From positions 1-32,858 of the forward strand of contig ONSX01000037.1 of assembly GCA_900320615.1 (NCBI GenBank): 32,858 nt of DNA. The letters run 5' to 3'. This document shows, one piece after another, positions 1-6,928 of this stretch. The notes under the pieces are model-generated. The model did no database searches. It had not been told where the DNA came from and worked only from the letters and a program-made list of their open reading frames with translations. The translations under genes were made by a program, and so were the position numbers. The DNA is from an uncultured Eubacteriales bacterium. Its GTDB lineage: Bacteria > Bacillota > Clostridia > Lachnospirales > Lachnospiraceae. The first letter of the stretch is position 1. Every line of letters begins with the position of its first letter.

Positions 1-931
1 TCCGGCTTGATCGTCGCCGTGAATGTCATCGTGCCATTGACGCTCACGGAAGCGGGATCCGGCGCAATGCTGATCGAGGGAGTCGTGGAAACAGTGACTT
101 GGCAGGAAGCAGAGACACCTCCATACGTGGCCGTGATCGTTGCGGTGCCATCCTGCTTGCCGGTCACGACGCCGCCTGGTTCAACTTCTGCAACGTCCGG
201 CTTGTCTGTAGTCCAGGTGAGATCACTTGCCTTAATCCAGCTGGGTGTGATATCTGCGGAGATCTTCGCCGTAGCGCCAGTTGCAACTTCTGTATCGGTA
301 AGCTTAATCTCTGACACCGGGTTAAAGTCTGTTGATTTCACCTGATAGAACCAGTCACTACCGTTCTTTTCTGATACATACGGGTTTGATGCATAGAAGC
401 AGTTGTTGCTGATCGGGTTAACAGATATTTCATTAGATTCATGTTCGGAGTTTTTTGTCTTATAGCCGGAGATTTGACCGTTATTCCAGCTCAGCGTCAC
501 AGGATTTGTTCTTGTCTTGATTCCGGTGGCTGTCGTAGTGTCTTCGCAGAGGAAGTAAAGAGAGGTCGTCGTCGTCGGAATATCGTAGTAGTAGACCTCA
601 TAGGTATTGCTGTCATTTGTCAGCGTGAGGCCCGTGTCCGACATCGGGTAAACAGTTCCGCTTGAATTATCTGTTCCGCCGACATTGATGTAGACATTGC
701 CATTCGAGTTGATGTTATTCCACTTTGTGTTCGCATCCGTGAAGCCAGATGCCGAATGATTGACTGTCTCGATCTGAGAATAGTAAATACGATAATATCC
801 ATCCGCAACTGCAGAGACTGTCGTGTTCGATGATCCGACCAGCGCAGTATTCGTATTGCTCTTCGCCGCAGCCGTCCGATCAGCAGCGACAGGATTTTAC
901 TGAATGAGCTCTTCTTTTTCATATGTTTCAT
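1..931 (-). pseudogene. Secreted Ig-like (BIG2-type) surface protein, disrupted signal peptide, partial at left edge
   Basis: A start at 931 has a good ribosome site (AGGAGAGGGAAG) and begins MKHMKKKSSFSKILSLL, the charged n-region and start of a signal peptide. The reading frame then fails: continuing from this ATG gives an Arg-rich shadow. The frame shifted by one reads as an excellent extracellular protein down to base 1, starting at about 897 with AADRTAAAKSNTNT. That frame is rich in Thr/Ser/Asn/Tyr and carries an Ig-like repeat with the VTGKQDGTATITATYGG signature of BIG2 domains near 130-190. It has no start codon of its own near the N-terminus and a TAA just upstream of the join. The hydrophobic core of the signal peptide is absent, so more than one base seems to be missing. 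The protein continues past the window's left edge. It may be a real pseudogene or an assembly error; an adhesin role is inferred. Confidence 0.72.
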
Positions 932-1601
932 GTGGCGCTTCCCTCTCCTAATATTTCCGCATAAGGGGCACAGGGCTTTGTGACCTCTGAAGTATTTCCC
1001 TGCTTCGGAAATTTATTTTCCAAATCTTCCAATCCCATCCCGTCCCGGAAACAAAAAAGCAATTAATTTCCTCCGGAAAAATCCGTTTTTTCTGCGCTCC
1101 ATGCGTGCGGAGTCTCATTGCGGAATTGTTTCCACTCATGTGGATATTGTAACGCTGTATCATATATTTTTGTGGTATTTTTATGCCTGTTTTTAAATGT
1201 TTATGCCTTCATCGGAATCTAATTTTGGAATCGAATATCGGCCGGATCATTTTTTTGGAAGATTCTTCCAAATTTTGCAGGTAAAGTTTGTGCAGTTTTT
1301 ACAATGACTTTACACACAGAAGTGGGCGTGCCTGATCCGCCGCGGCGTGTCAGTTCCGGGTGATATCATCACGCAGTCTCCGGAATTTTTATGAAAAAAT
1401 GCAAGGAAGTCATTCATTTTCCGGGTCAGGTGTGCTACCGTTAATGTTCAGGTAGCAAATTCTATCGGTCCCCCGAGGATTTTCAGTCCAAAGTCTGAAA
1501 ATAATGTAGGTCACAAAGGCCGCACCCGGCAGGCAGAACCCACAGGCTTGCCCGCGGGTTCTGCCAGAAGAATGTGTAAGAAAGGAGCAGCCTGCACTGC
1601 C
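932..1601. other. Long AT-rich intergenic region between divergent surface-protein and LytTR genes
   Basis: No convincing ORF. It holds a perfect inverted repeat TTTGGAAGA / TCTTCCAAA separated by one base (1254-1272), with further TTCCAA copies near 1018-1032. Two sequences fit the LytTR-box pattern (W-M-M-GTT-N-R-K): AAAGTTTGT at 1283-1291 and ACCGTTAAT at 1437-1445. The second sits in the loop region of a 7-bp inverted repeat TGCTACC / GGTAGCA (1433-1457). A 10-bp hairpin GGCAGAACCC / GGGTTCTGCC (1532-1565) lies just before the LytTR ribosome site. None of the arms is followed by a T-run, so these look like operators or leader structure rather than terminators. A convincing -35/-10 pair was not found. 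Confidence 0.5.
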
Positions 1602-2651
1602 ATGCAAGACAATCCGCAGAAAAAGCAGAAAAGAGTCGGAGATGACATCCGCTCGACATACGGCTTTCTTATAGCGGCCGACGCGCAGGCCAAAGCGGCG
1701 CGCACGGCAAAGGACAGCTCCCCCGCAGCGGCCGACACGCAGTCCAGATCGGCGTGCACGGCAAAGGACAGCTCCCCCGCAGCGGCCGACACGCAGTCCA
1801 GATCGGCGTGCCCAGCAAAGGACAGCTCCCCCGCAGCGGTCAGCCATCCGGTGGAGCGCGATGCCGGCGCAGAGGAGAAACAAGCCGGTAAGTCTGATCC
1901 ATCTGGCTCCGGCGCCCTTCTTCCGCCGGATATTTCCATCGCCATTGTGAGTGTCTCCCCGCACATAATCAGGCTTCAGGCCGGAATCGAGCGCATGTGC
2001 GGCGCGTCCTGCGAGACCCATGTATTTCCCGGCGCATCGTTTTTTCTGAAAGAATACTCTCCCGGAAAATATACTTTTATGTTTATTGACTGCGGACTTC
2101 CCGATGATGCTGCCGGAAATCTGCTCCGGTATATCCGGGAGTGCGGCGATTTCTGCCCTGTTATCTGTATCGCAGGCTTTCTGGCAGAGCTTCCGCCGCT
2201 CAACAAGTATCACTATTTCGGAGTTCTGCCAAGGCCCTTCCGGAAATCGGAGCTCGATACCCTTGTGCAGGACGCCGTCCGCTTTACAGGGCACATGCCC
2301 CGCGCGCTCCAGTTCGGCCCATCCTCATCACCGATCAGGATCGCATTTTCCGATATCGAATATGTCATGTCGGACCGCCACAATGTACAGGTCCGGACAA
2401 CGCTGCGTCTCGAGACATTCCGACGCTCATTTAAAAGCGTCGCGGAGGAACTGGACGACGCGCGGTTCCTTCCGTGCAACCGCGGCGTCATCATCAATAT
2501 GGACTATGTCGACTCCTGCGATGACGAGGCCTTCCACATGCGGGACGGCGCGACATTTCTCATCAAAAGAAACGGGCTGCGGCAGGTGCGGAACACGTAT
2601 CTCGAATACGCGCAGGAGCGCAGGACGATTACAGGGCTTCACGAAAAGTAA
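1602..2651 (+). CDS. LytTR-family response regulator with degenerate receiver and N-terminal repeats
   Basis: DNA-binding transcription regulator of 349 aa. The C-terminus (about 244-335) is a LytTR domain: FSDIEYVMSDRHNVQVRT, then SFKSVAEEL, FLPCNRGVIINMDYV and GLRQVRNTYLEY. Residues about 110-225 resemble a receiver domain. The FIDCGLPDDAAG segment keeps the phosphoacceptor-type Asp (about D163). The acidic pair expected after the first strand is replaced (IAIVSVSP), and the conserved Lys before the last Pro-Phe is Arg (LPRPF), so normal phosphorylation is doubtful. Residues 25-78 are three 18-aa repeats encoded by 54-bp DNA repeats. The start at 1602 is chosen because AAAGGAG lies at 1581-1587; upstream in-frame ATGs at 1548 and 1572 precede that site, and 1548 sits in a hairpin loop. 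No kinase gene is adjacent. Control of the divergent surface protein is inferred from position. Confidence 0.85.
   Translation: MQDNPQKKQKRVGDDIRSTYGFLIAADAQAKAARTAKDSSPAAADTQSRSACTAKDSSPAAADTQSRSACPAKDSSPAAVSHPVERDAGAEEKQAGKSDPSGSGALLPPDISIAIVSVSPHIIRLQAGIERMCGASCETHVFPGASFFLKEYSPGKYTFMFIDCGLPDDAAGNLLRYIRECGDFCPVICIAGFLAELPPLNKYHYFGVLPRPFRKSELDTLVQDAVRFTGHMPRALQFGPSSSPIRIAFSDIEYVMSDRHNVQVRTTLRLETFRRSFKSVAEELDDARFLPCNRGVIINMDYVDSCDDEAFHMRDGATFLIKRNGLRQVRNTYLEYAQERRTITGLHEK
1674..1835 (+). repeat. Three tandem 54-bp repeats inside the LytTR gene
   Basis: Copies at 1674-1727, 1728-1781 and 1782-1835. Copies 2 and 3 differ by only a couple of bases; copy 1 is more diverged. Each encodes an 18-residue unit ending AKDSSPA. 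The length is a multiple of three, so copy-number change would keep the frame and alter the length of a flexible N-terminal segment. Confidence 0.95.
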
Positions 2652-2677
2652 AATCAGCGGCAATCGCCGCTGATTTT
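2650..2677. terminator. Perfect 12-bp hairpin terminator after LytTR gene
   Basis: AAAATCAGCGGC (2650-2661) pairs with GCCGCTGATTTT (2666-2677) around a 4-nt loop. The A/T ends make it symmetrical, so it can work on both strands; it overlaps the LytTR stop codon and lies between two convergent genes. Confidence 0.85.
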
Positions 2678-2749
2678 CACATCTTGCACACCCCATGGAA
2701 ATCTCCGGGGCAGTGCGTCTGACCCTATGCCGTCCGTTTCAGACAGGAC

Positions 2750-3091
2750 TCACAGCTTCCTCGCGTAGCGCAGGAGCCTCACGATTTTCTCCTGCTGATC
2801 GTCCGGATACTGATGGAAGACTCTGAGCAGATCCTCATCCCTTGCTGATTTCACATCCGCCCGCACCGGCTCCTCGCGGCCCGCGTCAAGAATTGAGTCA
2901 ACTGACACATTGCAGAGCCGCGCGTAATAATTGACAAGCCGCAGGTTCAGCTTCGCGTGGTTGTTCTCCACATTGCTGATAAATGCCACCGTGCAGCCGA
3001 GATCACGCGCGATCTTCTCCTGCGTGATCGAGCGCTCCGTCCGCAGCCGCTTCATTTCCAGTCCGATTTTCTTAAAATCCAGTTCGTACAT
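2750..3091 (-). CDS. XRE-family helix-turn-helix regulator
   Basis: Small DNA-binding protein of 113 aa. Residues about 8-65 form an HTH_3/Cro-C1 domain (IGLEMKRLRTERSITQEKIA, then FISNVENNHAKLNL and YYARLCNVSVDSIL). The C-terminal tail (DLLRVFHQYPDDQQEKIVRLLRYARKL) is helical and probably used for oligomerisation. The start at 3091 is chosen because GGTGGAG lies a few bases upstream; a longer reading frame to 3229 has no ribosome site and un-protein-like content. Its promoter at 3251-3279 overlaps a palindrome, which suggests autorepression. Target genes are unknown. Confidence 0.88.
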   Translation of the reverse strand: MYELDFKKIGLEMKRLRTERSITQEKIARDLGCTVAFISNVENNHAKLNLRLVNYYARLCNVSVDSILDAGREEPVRADVKSARDEDLLRVFHQYPDDQQEKIVRLLRYARKL

Positions 3092-3241
3092 CGCTCCACC
3101 TTCTATGCATAAAACACCGGTTACCGGAGTGATTCCGCATGTCCCGCACGCCGGGTGCAATATTCCCGCTCTTTCGCCATCGGACGGAAGATCCGATGCG
3201 CGCGCCCTTTTTGCGGGACACCGTCGCAATCGCCCTATATC

Positions 3242-3279
3242 TATACATATAGTATAATAACATCTTCCCGGACTTGCAA
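3242..3279 (-). promoter_or_regulatory. Promoter of the XRE gene with overlapping palindrome
   Basis: On the minus strand TTGCAA (3279-3274), a 17-bp spacer, then TATACT (3256-3251). The -10 overlaps the inverted repeat TATAC / GTATA with a 5-bp spacer (3242-3256). That is a fitting place for an autoregulatory operator. The leader is about 150 nt. Confidence 0.7.
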
Positions 3280-3320
3280 CGTGAATTTATGAAAATTGCG
3301 GGTCGCAGGACGCATGGCGC

Positions 3321-3353
3321 AAAAAAGCCCTCCGCGCAGTGCGGAGGGTTTTT
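3321..3353. terminator. Bidirectional terminator, GC stem with A and T tracts
   Basis: CCCTCCGC (3328-3335) pairs with GCGGAGGG (3341-3348) over a GCAGT loop, flanked by six A on the left and five T on the right. It terminates the leftward L,D-transpeptidase transcript. Confidence 0.9.
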
Positions 3354-3437
3354 CATGTCTTGCCGTGTTTCAGAGCACAATCCCCGATGTGCCTGCCGGC
3401 TGTGAAACCGCAAGCGCTGCGGCGTCTGACATGTGTT

Positions 3438-4931
3438 TCAGAATACAATAACCGGCGTACCGGTTGGCGTCAGTGAATAGAATGCCTGCACCGCGCTCAG
3501 CGGGAGATTGATGCAGCCGTGCGAGCCGCTTGTCTTGTATATGTCGCCGCCAAACGAAGATCTCCAGGAAGCATCGTGAAGCGCCTCGCCCGCGTTGTAG
3601 AACATCGCGTAGTTGACAAACGAGCTGTAGCTGTTGTTCGGGCCGTGCATCGTATAGTTCGTGACTTTCCAGTAGACCTCAAACACGCCTTTGTCGGACA
3701 CTCTGTCCGGATCTGTCGCGAGGCCGGTGACGCACGCGGAGTCGGCTGCGAGCGCGCCGTTCACGTACTCATAGACGTGCTGGTTCTGCAGATCGATCTC
3801 GATATATGTGCCTCCGAGAAAATCCGACACACTCTTCGCGAGCGAATATTCCGGATTAAATGTCGCGGACGTGTGGCTCTGCAGGTCGCTCGCAATCGTA
3901 TTGGCCGTCGTTGTCTGATCGATCTTGTAACCGACCGCGTCGTCAACCTTGATCGGTACGGACACCGTGCCGCGATTCGTCGAATTGAAACTGATCGACC
4001 CGTTATCGGTATCATATTTGCCCGCGAGATCCGCGACAAATGAAGCGCTGTCTGCGGAAATCGTATCTGCGTCGATACTGTAGGAGACGCCTGTCACGGA
4101 AGAACTGTCCTCCGTCTGAACGAGCCAGTTTCTTGTGGTCGAGCCGTCCAGCGTGACTGTGTCGCCGTTGTACATCGTGAGGTTGATCGTCGTTGCGAGG
4201 AACGCGTTCATGTCGCTGACCGATGCGTTCAGGTTCTCGTCCGTGGACGTGACTGTCGGAAGCACGTAGAAATCGGAGTCATCCGTGAGGTCGAGCGTCG
4301 TCTTGCCGCTGCCGACCGCGTCCGTCACCTTGCCGAAGAAATCGTCGGTGTTGACTTCATTTCCGTTGACCTCAGGTACGATCGTGATCTGGTTGTTGTC
4401 ACCGAGCTGCATGCCTGCGTTCTGCGGCATTGTGACATTGGCCGCATCGAGCTCCGGGAGCGATGTGAGATAGCTCTGCAGCGCCGCGGAATCATAAGAA
4501 TAATTCTCGCTGACCGTGTAGGCCGACTTCTTGCCGAACAAGCCCGTGATCCAGGCCGCCTCATTCTGGCTGTCGAGCACCTTCTGGATGCCGTCATCCG
4601 GAACATAGGTGAGGCTGATCGAATTGCCGTCAATCGTATAGGACTGACCGTCCGGAAGCTTCATGTCGAGCTTGTAATCCTCGACCTTGTCCTTGACAAG
4701 CTTCTCAACCTCTTCGACCGTCATGTCACTGACATCGATGCCGTTGATCGTCGTTCCCTTGATGAACTTCGTCTCATAAGCCTTCGCCGTGATCGCGTAG
4801 CCGCCGCCAACAGCCGCGGCGACGCCCACTGAAAGGAGTGAAATCAGCAGGGCCCTGTGACTGTGTTTTTTTCCATGACGCGAATGATTGTTAGATTCGT
4901 TCATTTTTCTCTCTGCCTTCTTTATTGTCAT
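3438..4931 (-). CDS. Membrane-anchored L,D-transpeptidase (YkuD domain with PG-binding repeats)
   Basis: Peptidoglycan cross-linking enzyme of 497 aa. The N-terminus is cytoplasmic and basic with several His, followed by one membrane segment (about 27-48), giving a type II topology with the catalytic part outside. Residues about 55-340 match the paired PG_binding_4-type modules usually found before YkuD (KGTTINGIDVSDMTVEEVEKLV is typical). The YkuD domain is about 375-497 with the catalytic signature SHGCINL (S470-L476; Cys473 nucleophile) and an upstream conserved His in YTMHGPNN. The start at 4931 has GGAGG 7 bases upstream; the internal Met10 has a weaker site. Transcribed alone from the promoter at 5044-5071 and ended by the hairpin at 3321-3353. 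L,D-transpeptidases make 3-3 cross-links or attach proteins; which applies here is not visible. Confidence 0.93.
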   Translation of the reverse strand: MTIKKAERKMNESNNHSRHGKKHSHRALLISLLSVGVAAAVGGGYAITAKAYETKFIKGTTINGIDVSDMTVEEVEKLVKDKVEDYKLDMKLPDGQSYTIDGNSISLTYVPDDGIQKVLDSQNEAAWITGLFGKKSAYTVSENYSYDSAALQSYLTSLPELDAANVTMPQNAGMQLGDNNQITIVPEVNGNEVNTDDFFGKVTDAVGSGKTTLDLTDDSDFYVLPTVTSTDENLNASVSDMNAFLATTINLTMYNGDTVTLDGSTTRNWLVQTEDSSSVTGVSYSIDADTISADSASFVADLAGKYDTDNGSISFNSTNRGTVSVPIKVDDAVGYKIDQTTTANTIASDLQSHTSATFNPEYSLAKSVSDFLGGTYIEIDLQNQHVYEYVNGALAADSACVTGLATDPDRVSDKGVFEVYWKVTNYTMHGPNNSYSSFVNYAMFYNAGEALHDASWRSSFGGDIYKTSGSHGCINLPLSAVQAFYSLTPTGTPVIVF

Positions 4932-4991
4932 CTGCAGCCTCCATCATGTCCGTGCATGCTCCTTGTGAAAAAGCAGTCTCATGATTTCGTC

Positions 4992-5019
4992 TTGCAAAAT
5001 GAAATGATCATGCTACAAT
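4992..5019 (+). promoter_or_regulatory. Plus-strand extended -10 promoter facing the ldt promoter
   Basis: TTGCAA (4992-4997), a 16-bp spacer, TACAAT (5014-5019), with TG one base upstream of the -10. It points at the HxlR gene, leaving a leader of about 390 nt, and would run through the oppositely directed ldt promoter at 5044-5071. Confidence 0.5.
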
Positions 5020-5043
5020 GGTATGGATTTCGAACTGAGTTTT

Positions 5044-5071
5044 ATTATAATACTGTTTAAAAATAGCGCAA
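5044..5071 (-). promoter_or_regulatory. Promoter of the L,D-transpeptidase gene
   Basis: Minus strand TTGCGC (5071-5066), 16-bp spacer, TATAAT (5049-5044). The leader is about 105 nt to the start at 4931. Confidence 0.65.
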
Positions 5072-5112
5072 GGACGATTTTTTCATGTATCTGGTATGTC
5101 GGCGGATACCAT

Positions 5113-5132
5113 ATATTTCATTTATGAAATAT
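5113..5132. promoter_or_regulatory. Perfect 9+2+9 palindrome, candidate operator
   Basis: ATATTTCAT, two T, then ATGAAATAT. It lies between the ldt promoter and the HxlR gene. HxlR-type winged-helix dimers bind palindromes of this size, so autoregulation by the neighbouring HxlR protein is a reasonable inference. Confidence 0.5.
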
Positions 5133-5418
5133 TCACAATATCGCCGTGAAAGACATCTCCCGCGTCTGTACATTACATAGGAAGATGTTCTTCCGGCCGA
5201 CGGTTTTTGAGGAGACCTGGTGTCCCGCAGGCTTAGAATTTGTTGAATTTTCACAAATCGTCTGATGTCCGGATTTTCTTCCGCACCCTTCCTTGATAGC
5301 GAAGGATCGCGAAACCGGAAATAAGGTGCGAATCATCTCTTGCGGCAGTTTTTCGTTTCACGACGTAGAAAAGTCGGGGCCCGGCCCCGCACAGGTTCTG
5401 CGTTCCGGGGAGTTTATT

Positions 5419-5760
5419 ATGACAGAAAAAGATCTTCAGAAATTCGGCAAATGCCCCTATGTCACGGCTCAGCGTCTGCTGCAGGGCAAGTGGTCAATCG
5501 TTATTCTTCACAATCTTGACGGCCACACGCTCCGTTTCAGCGAGCTGCAGAAGCTGATGCCCTATGTAACCAATGCGACCCTCTCGTCTCAGCTCAAGAC
5601 GCTCGAACAGGAGGGACTCATCCGCCGCTCGGTCTATCCGGAAGTTCCGCCGCGCGTCGAGTATGAGCTGACCGATATCGGCCATGAATTCGAGCCGGTT
5701 TTAAACAGCATCGCCATCTGGGGCGAAAAATATATGGACTGGAAGAAGCAGGCATCATGA
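5419..5760 (+). CDS. HxlR-family winged-helix transcriptional regulator
   Basis: 113-aa regulator, the usual length for HxlR proteins. The family signature is clear: Cys12-Pro13 followed by a GKWSIVILHNL helix, LRFSELQKLMPYVTNATLSSQLKTLEQEGLI (recognition helix region) and the wing VYPEVPPRVEYELTDIGHEF. The single conserved N-terminal Cys is often a redox or electrophile sensor in this family; that role here is an inference. The start at 5419 is chosen for GGGGAG at 5407-5412; the longer frame from 5293 lacks a site. Its stop overlaps the next start (ATGA at 5757-5760), so it is translationally coupled to the HAD gene. Confidence 0.92.
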   Translation: MTEKDLQKFGKCPYVTAQRLLQGKWSIVILHNLDGHTLRFSELQKLMPYVTNATLSSQLKTLEQEGLIRRSVYPEVPPRVEYELTDIGHEFEPVLNSIAIWGEKYMDWKKQAS

Positions 5761-6923
5761 CACATCCGAACATAAAAGCAGAGCCTGCCGGTATCCGGCG
5801 GGACGAGGCCGCCGGATCTCAGGGTGCCGGAGACGAGGCCGGCGCGGGGCCAATCCCTGGCTCAGTCGGCATGAGACCGGAGGGCCGTACAGCCTATCTG
5901 GCCGGCATCGATCTGGATGGCACGCTTCTGAATGACAGGAAATGCATCACGGAGCGGACGCGCGCGCTCATTCATGAGGCCACCCGGCGCGGCTGCGAAA
6001 TTGTCCCCGTGACCGGCCGGCCCTTCACCGGTCTGCCCGCAGAGATCCTGCGCATGAAGGATATTCATTATGCGGTCACGAACGACGGGACGATCATCCA
6101 TCATCTGAAACCAGACAGGGGACCGTTCAGCGGGGAGACTCCCCTCGAAACGAGCGGTCAGCATACGGACCGCCCGGATGCTGCGGAAATTGCGGATTCG
6201 GACAGGCGTTCCGCGGCCGCCGGATGCGAAGATGAGCAGGACTCCGGCTCATTTGGAAATACATGCGCCGGGCCGGAGGCGCTCCGCTACCAGGAGCCGA
6301 TCCTGTCTCACGCGCTGGACAGAGAGACCTGTCTTGCCGTCATGGACGCAATCGGGCGGAGCGCCGTCGTCTGTGAAATTTTCTCAGGCGGCACCGGCTA
6401 TGAGACCGCCGAATCTCTCGATGCGCTGATCCGGCACGTCAGGAGTCATTATCTCGCAGATTACTATAAAAAGAGCCGGAAAGCAGTCGGCGACATCCAT
6501 CGCCTTGCCAGTCATTTTCTCTCCGGTCCGGGGATCAACATGATCTCGGCGCAGTTTGCATCCGCAGAAGACTGCGATGCAGCCGTGCAGAGACTTGCCC
6601 GCATCGGGGGAGTCAATGCCGCGCGGCTCAGCGCCCATAACATCGAAATTTACGGAGCTGAGGCCGGCAAAGGAAACGCCCTGCTCGAGCTGGCTTCATT
6701 TCTCGGGATCCCGCACGAGCACACGATTGCCGTCGCGGACGGCGGCAACGACCTGCCGATGATGGACGCGGCGGCGTATTCCGTCGCGATGGGCAACGCC
6801 AGGGAGGAAGTCCTGAGATGCGCGGGCCTCATCGCTGCCGACAACAATCACGACGGCGCGATGGAGGCCGTCATGAGCCTCCTGTCTCCGCTGACGTCCC
6901 GCACTTCCGATGTCTGTCTGTGA
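5757..6923 (+). CDS. Cof-type HAD-IIB phosphatase with unusual insertions
   Basis: Predicted cytosolic sugar-phosphate or nucleotide phosphatase, 388 aa, compared with about 270 aa for the family. Motif I is GIDLDGTLL (D52 nucleophile, D54 acid/base), motif II Thr86 in PVTGRP, and motif IV VADGGNDLPMMD (D328, D332). The C-terminal GKGNALLELASFLGI and AYSVAMGNA segments are typical of the Cof group. Two additions explain the length: an N-terminal extension of about 45 residues rich in Gly/Ala/Glu, and a charged low-complexity insert at about 118-180 where the cap domain begins. The start overlaps the HxlR stop. An internal Met39 just before the core could also be used but has no ribosome site. 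It converges on the sortase gene with only 5 bp between stops and no terminator seen. Substrate unknown. Confidence 0.88.
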   Translation: MTHPNIKAEPAGIRRDEAAGSQGAGDEAGAGPIPGSVGMRPEGRTAYLAGIDLDGTLLNDRKCITERTRALIHEATRRGCEIVPVTGRPFTGLPAEILRMKDIHYAVTNDGTIIHHLKPDRGPFSGETPLETSGQHTDRPDAAEIADSDRRSAAAGCEDEQDSGSFGNTCAGPEALRYQEPILSHALDRETCLAVMDAIGRSAVVCEIFSGGTGYETAESLDALIRHVRSHYLADYYKKSRKAVGDIHRLASHFLSGPGINMISAQFASAEDCDAAVQRLARIGGVNAARLSAHNIEIYGAEAGKGNALLELASFLGIPHEHTIAVADGGNDLPMMDAAAYSVAMGNAREEVLRCAGLIAADNNHDGAMEAVMSLLSPLTSRTSDVCL

Positions 6924-6928
6924 CGAAA

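Larger units (their letters stand above)
3092..3437. other. Intergenic region between ldt and xre genes
   Basis: Contains the xre promoter/operator (3242-3279) and the ldt terminator (3321-3353). Nothing else supported as a gene. Confidence 0.6.
4932..5418. other. Intergenic region with opposing promoters and a palindrome
   Basis: Between ldt (minus) and the HxlR gene (plus). Holds a plus-strand promoter (4992-5019), the ldt promoter (5044-5071), a palindrome (5113-5132), a short repeat GGAAGA / TCTTCC (5180-5194) and a GC hairpin CGGGGC / GCCCCG (5375-5389) just before the HxlR ribosome site. No ORF with a ribosome site was found. Confidence 0.55.

Noticed and set aside
1532..1565. Terminator before the LytTR gene
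   Set aside because: The 10-bp hairpin has no T-run on either strand; kept as leader structure only.
3497..4633. Several Arg-rich reading frames opposite or within the L,D-transpeptidase gene
   Set aside because: They are frame shadows of a GC-rich gene, without ribosome sites or domain signatures.
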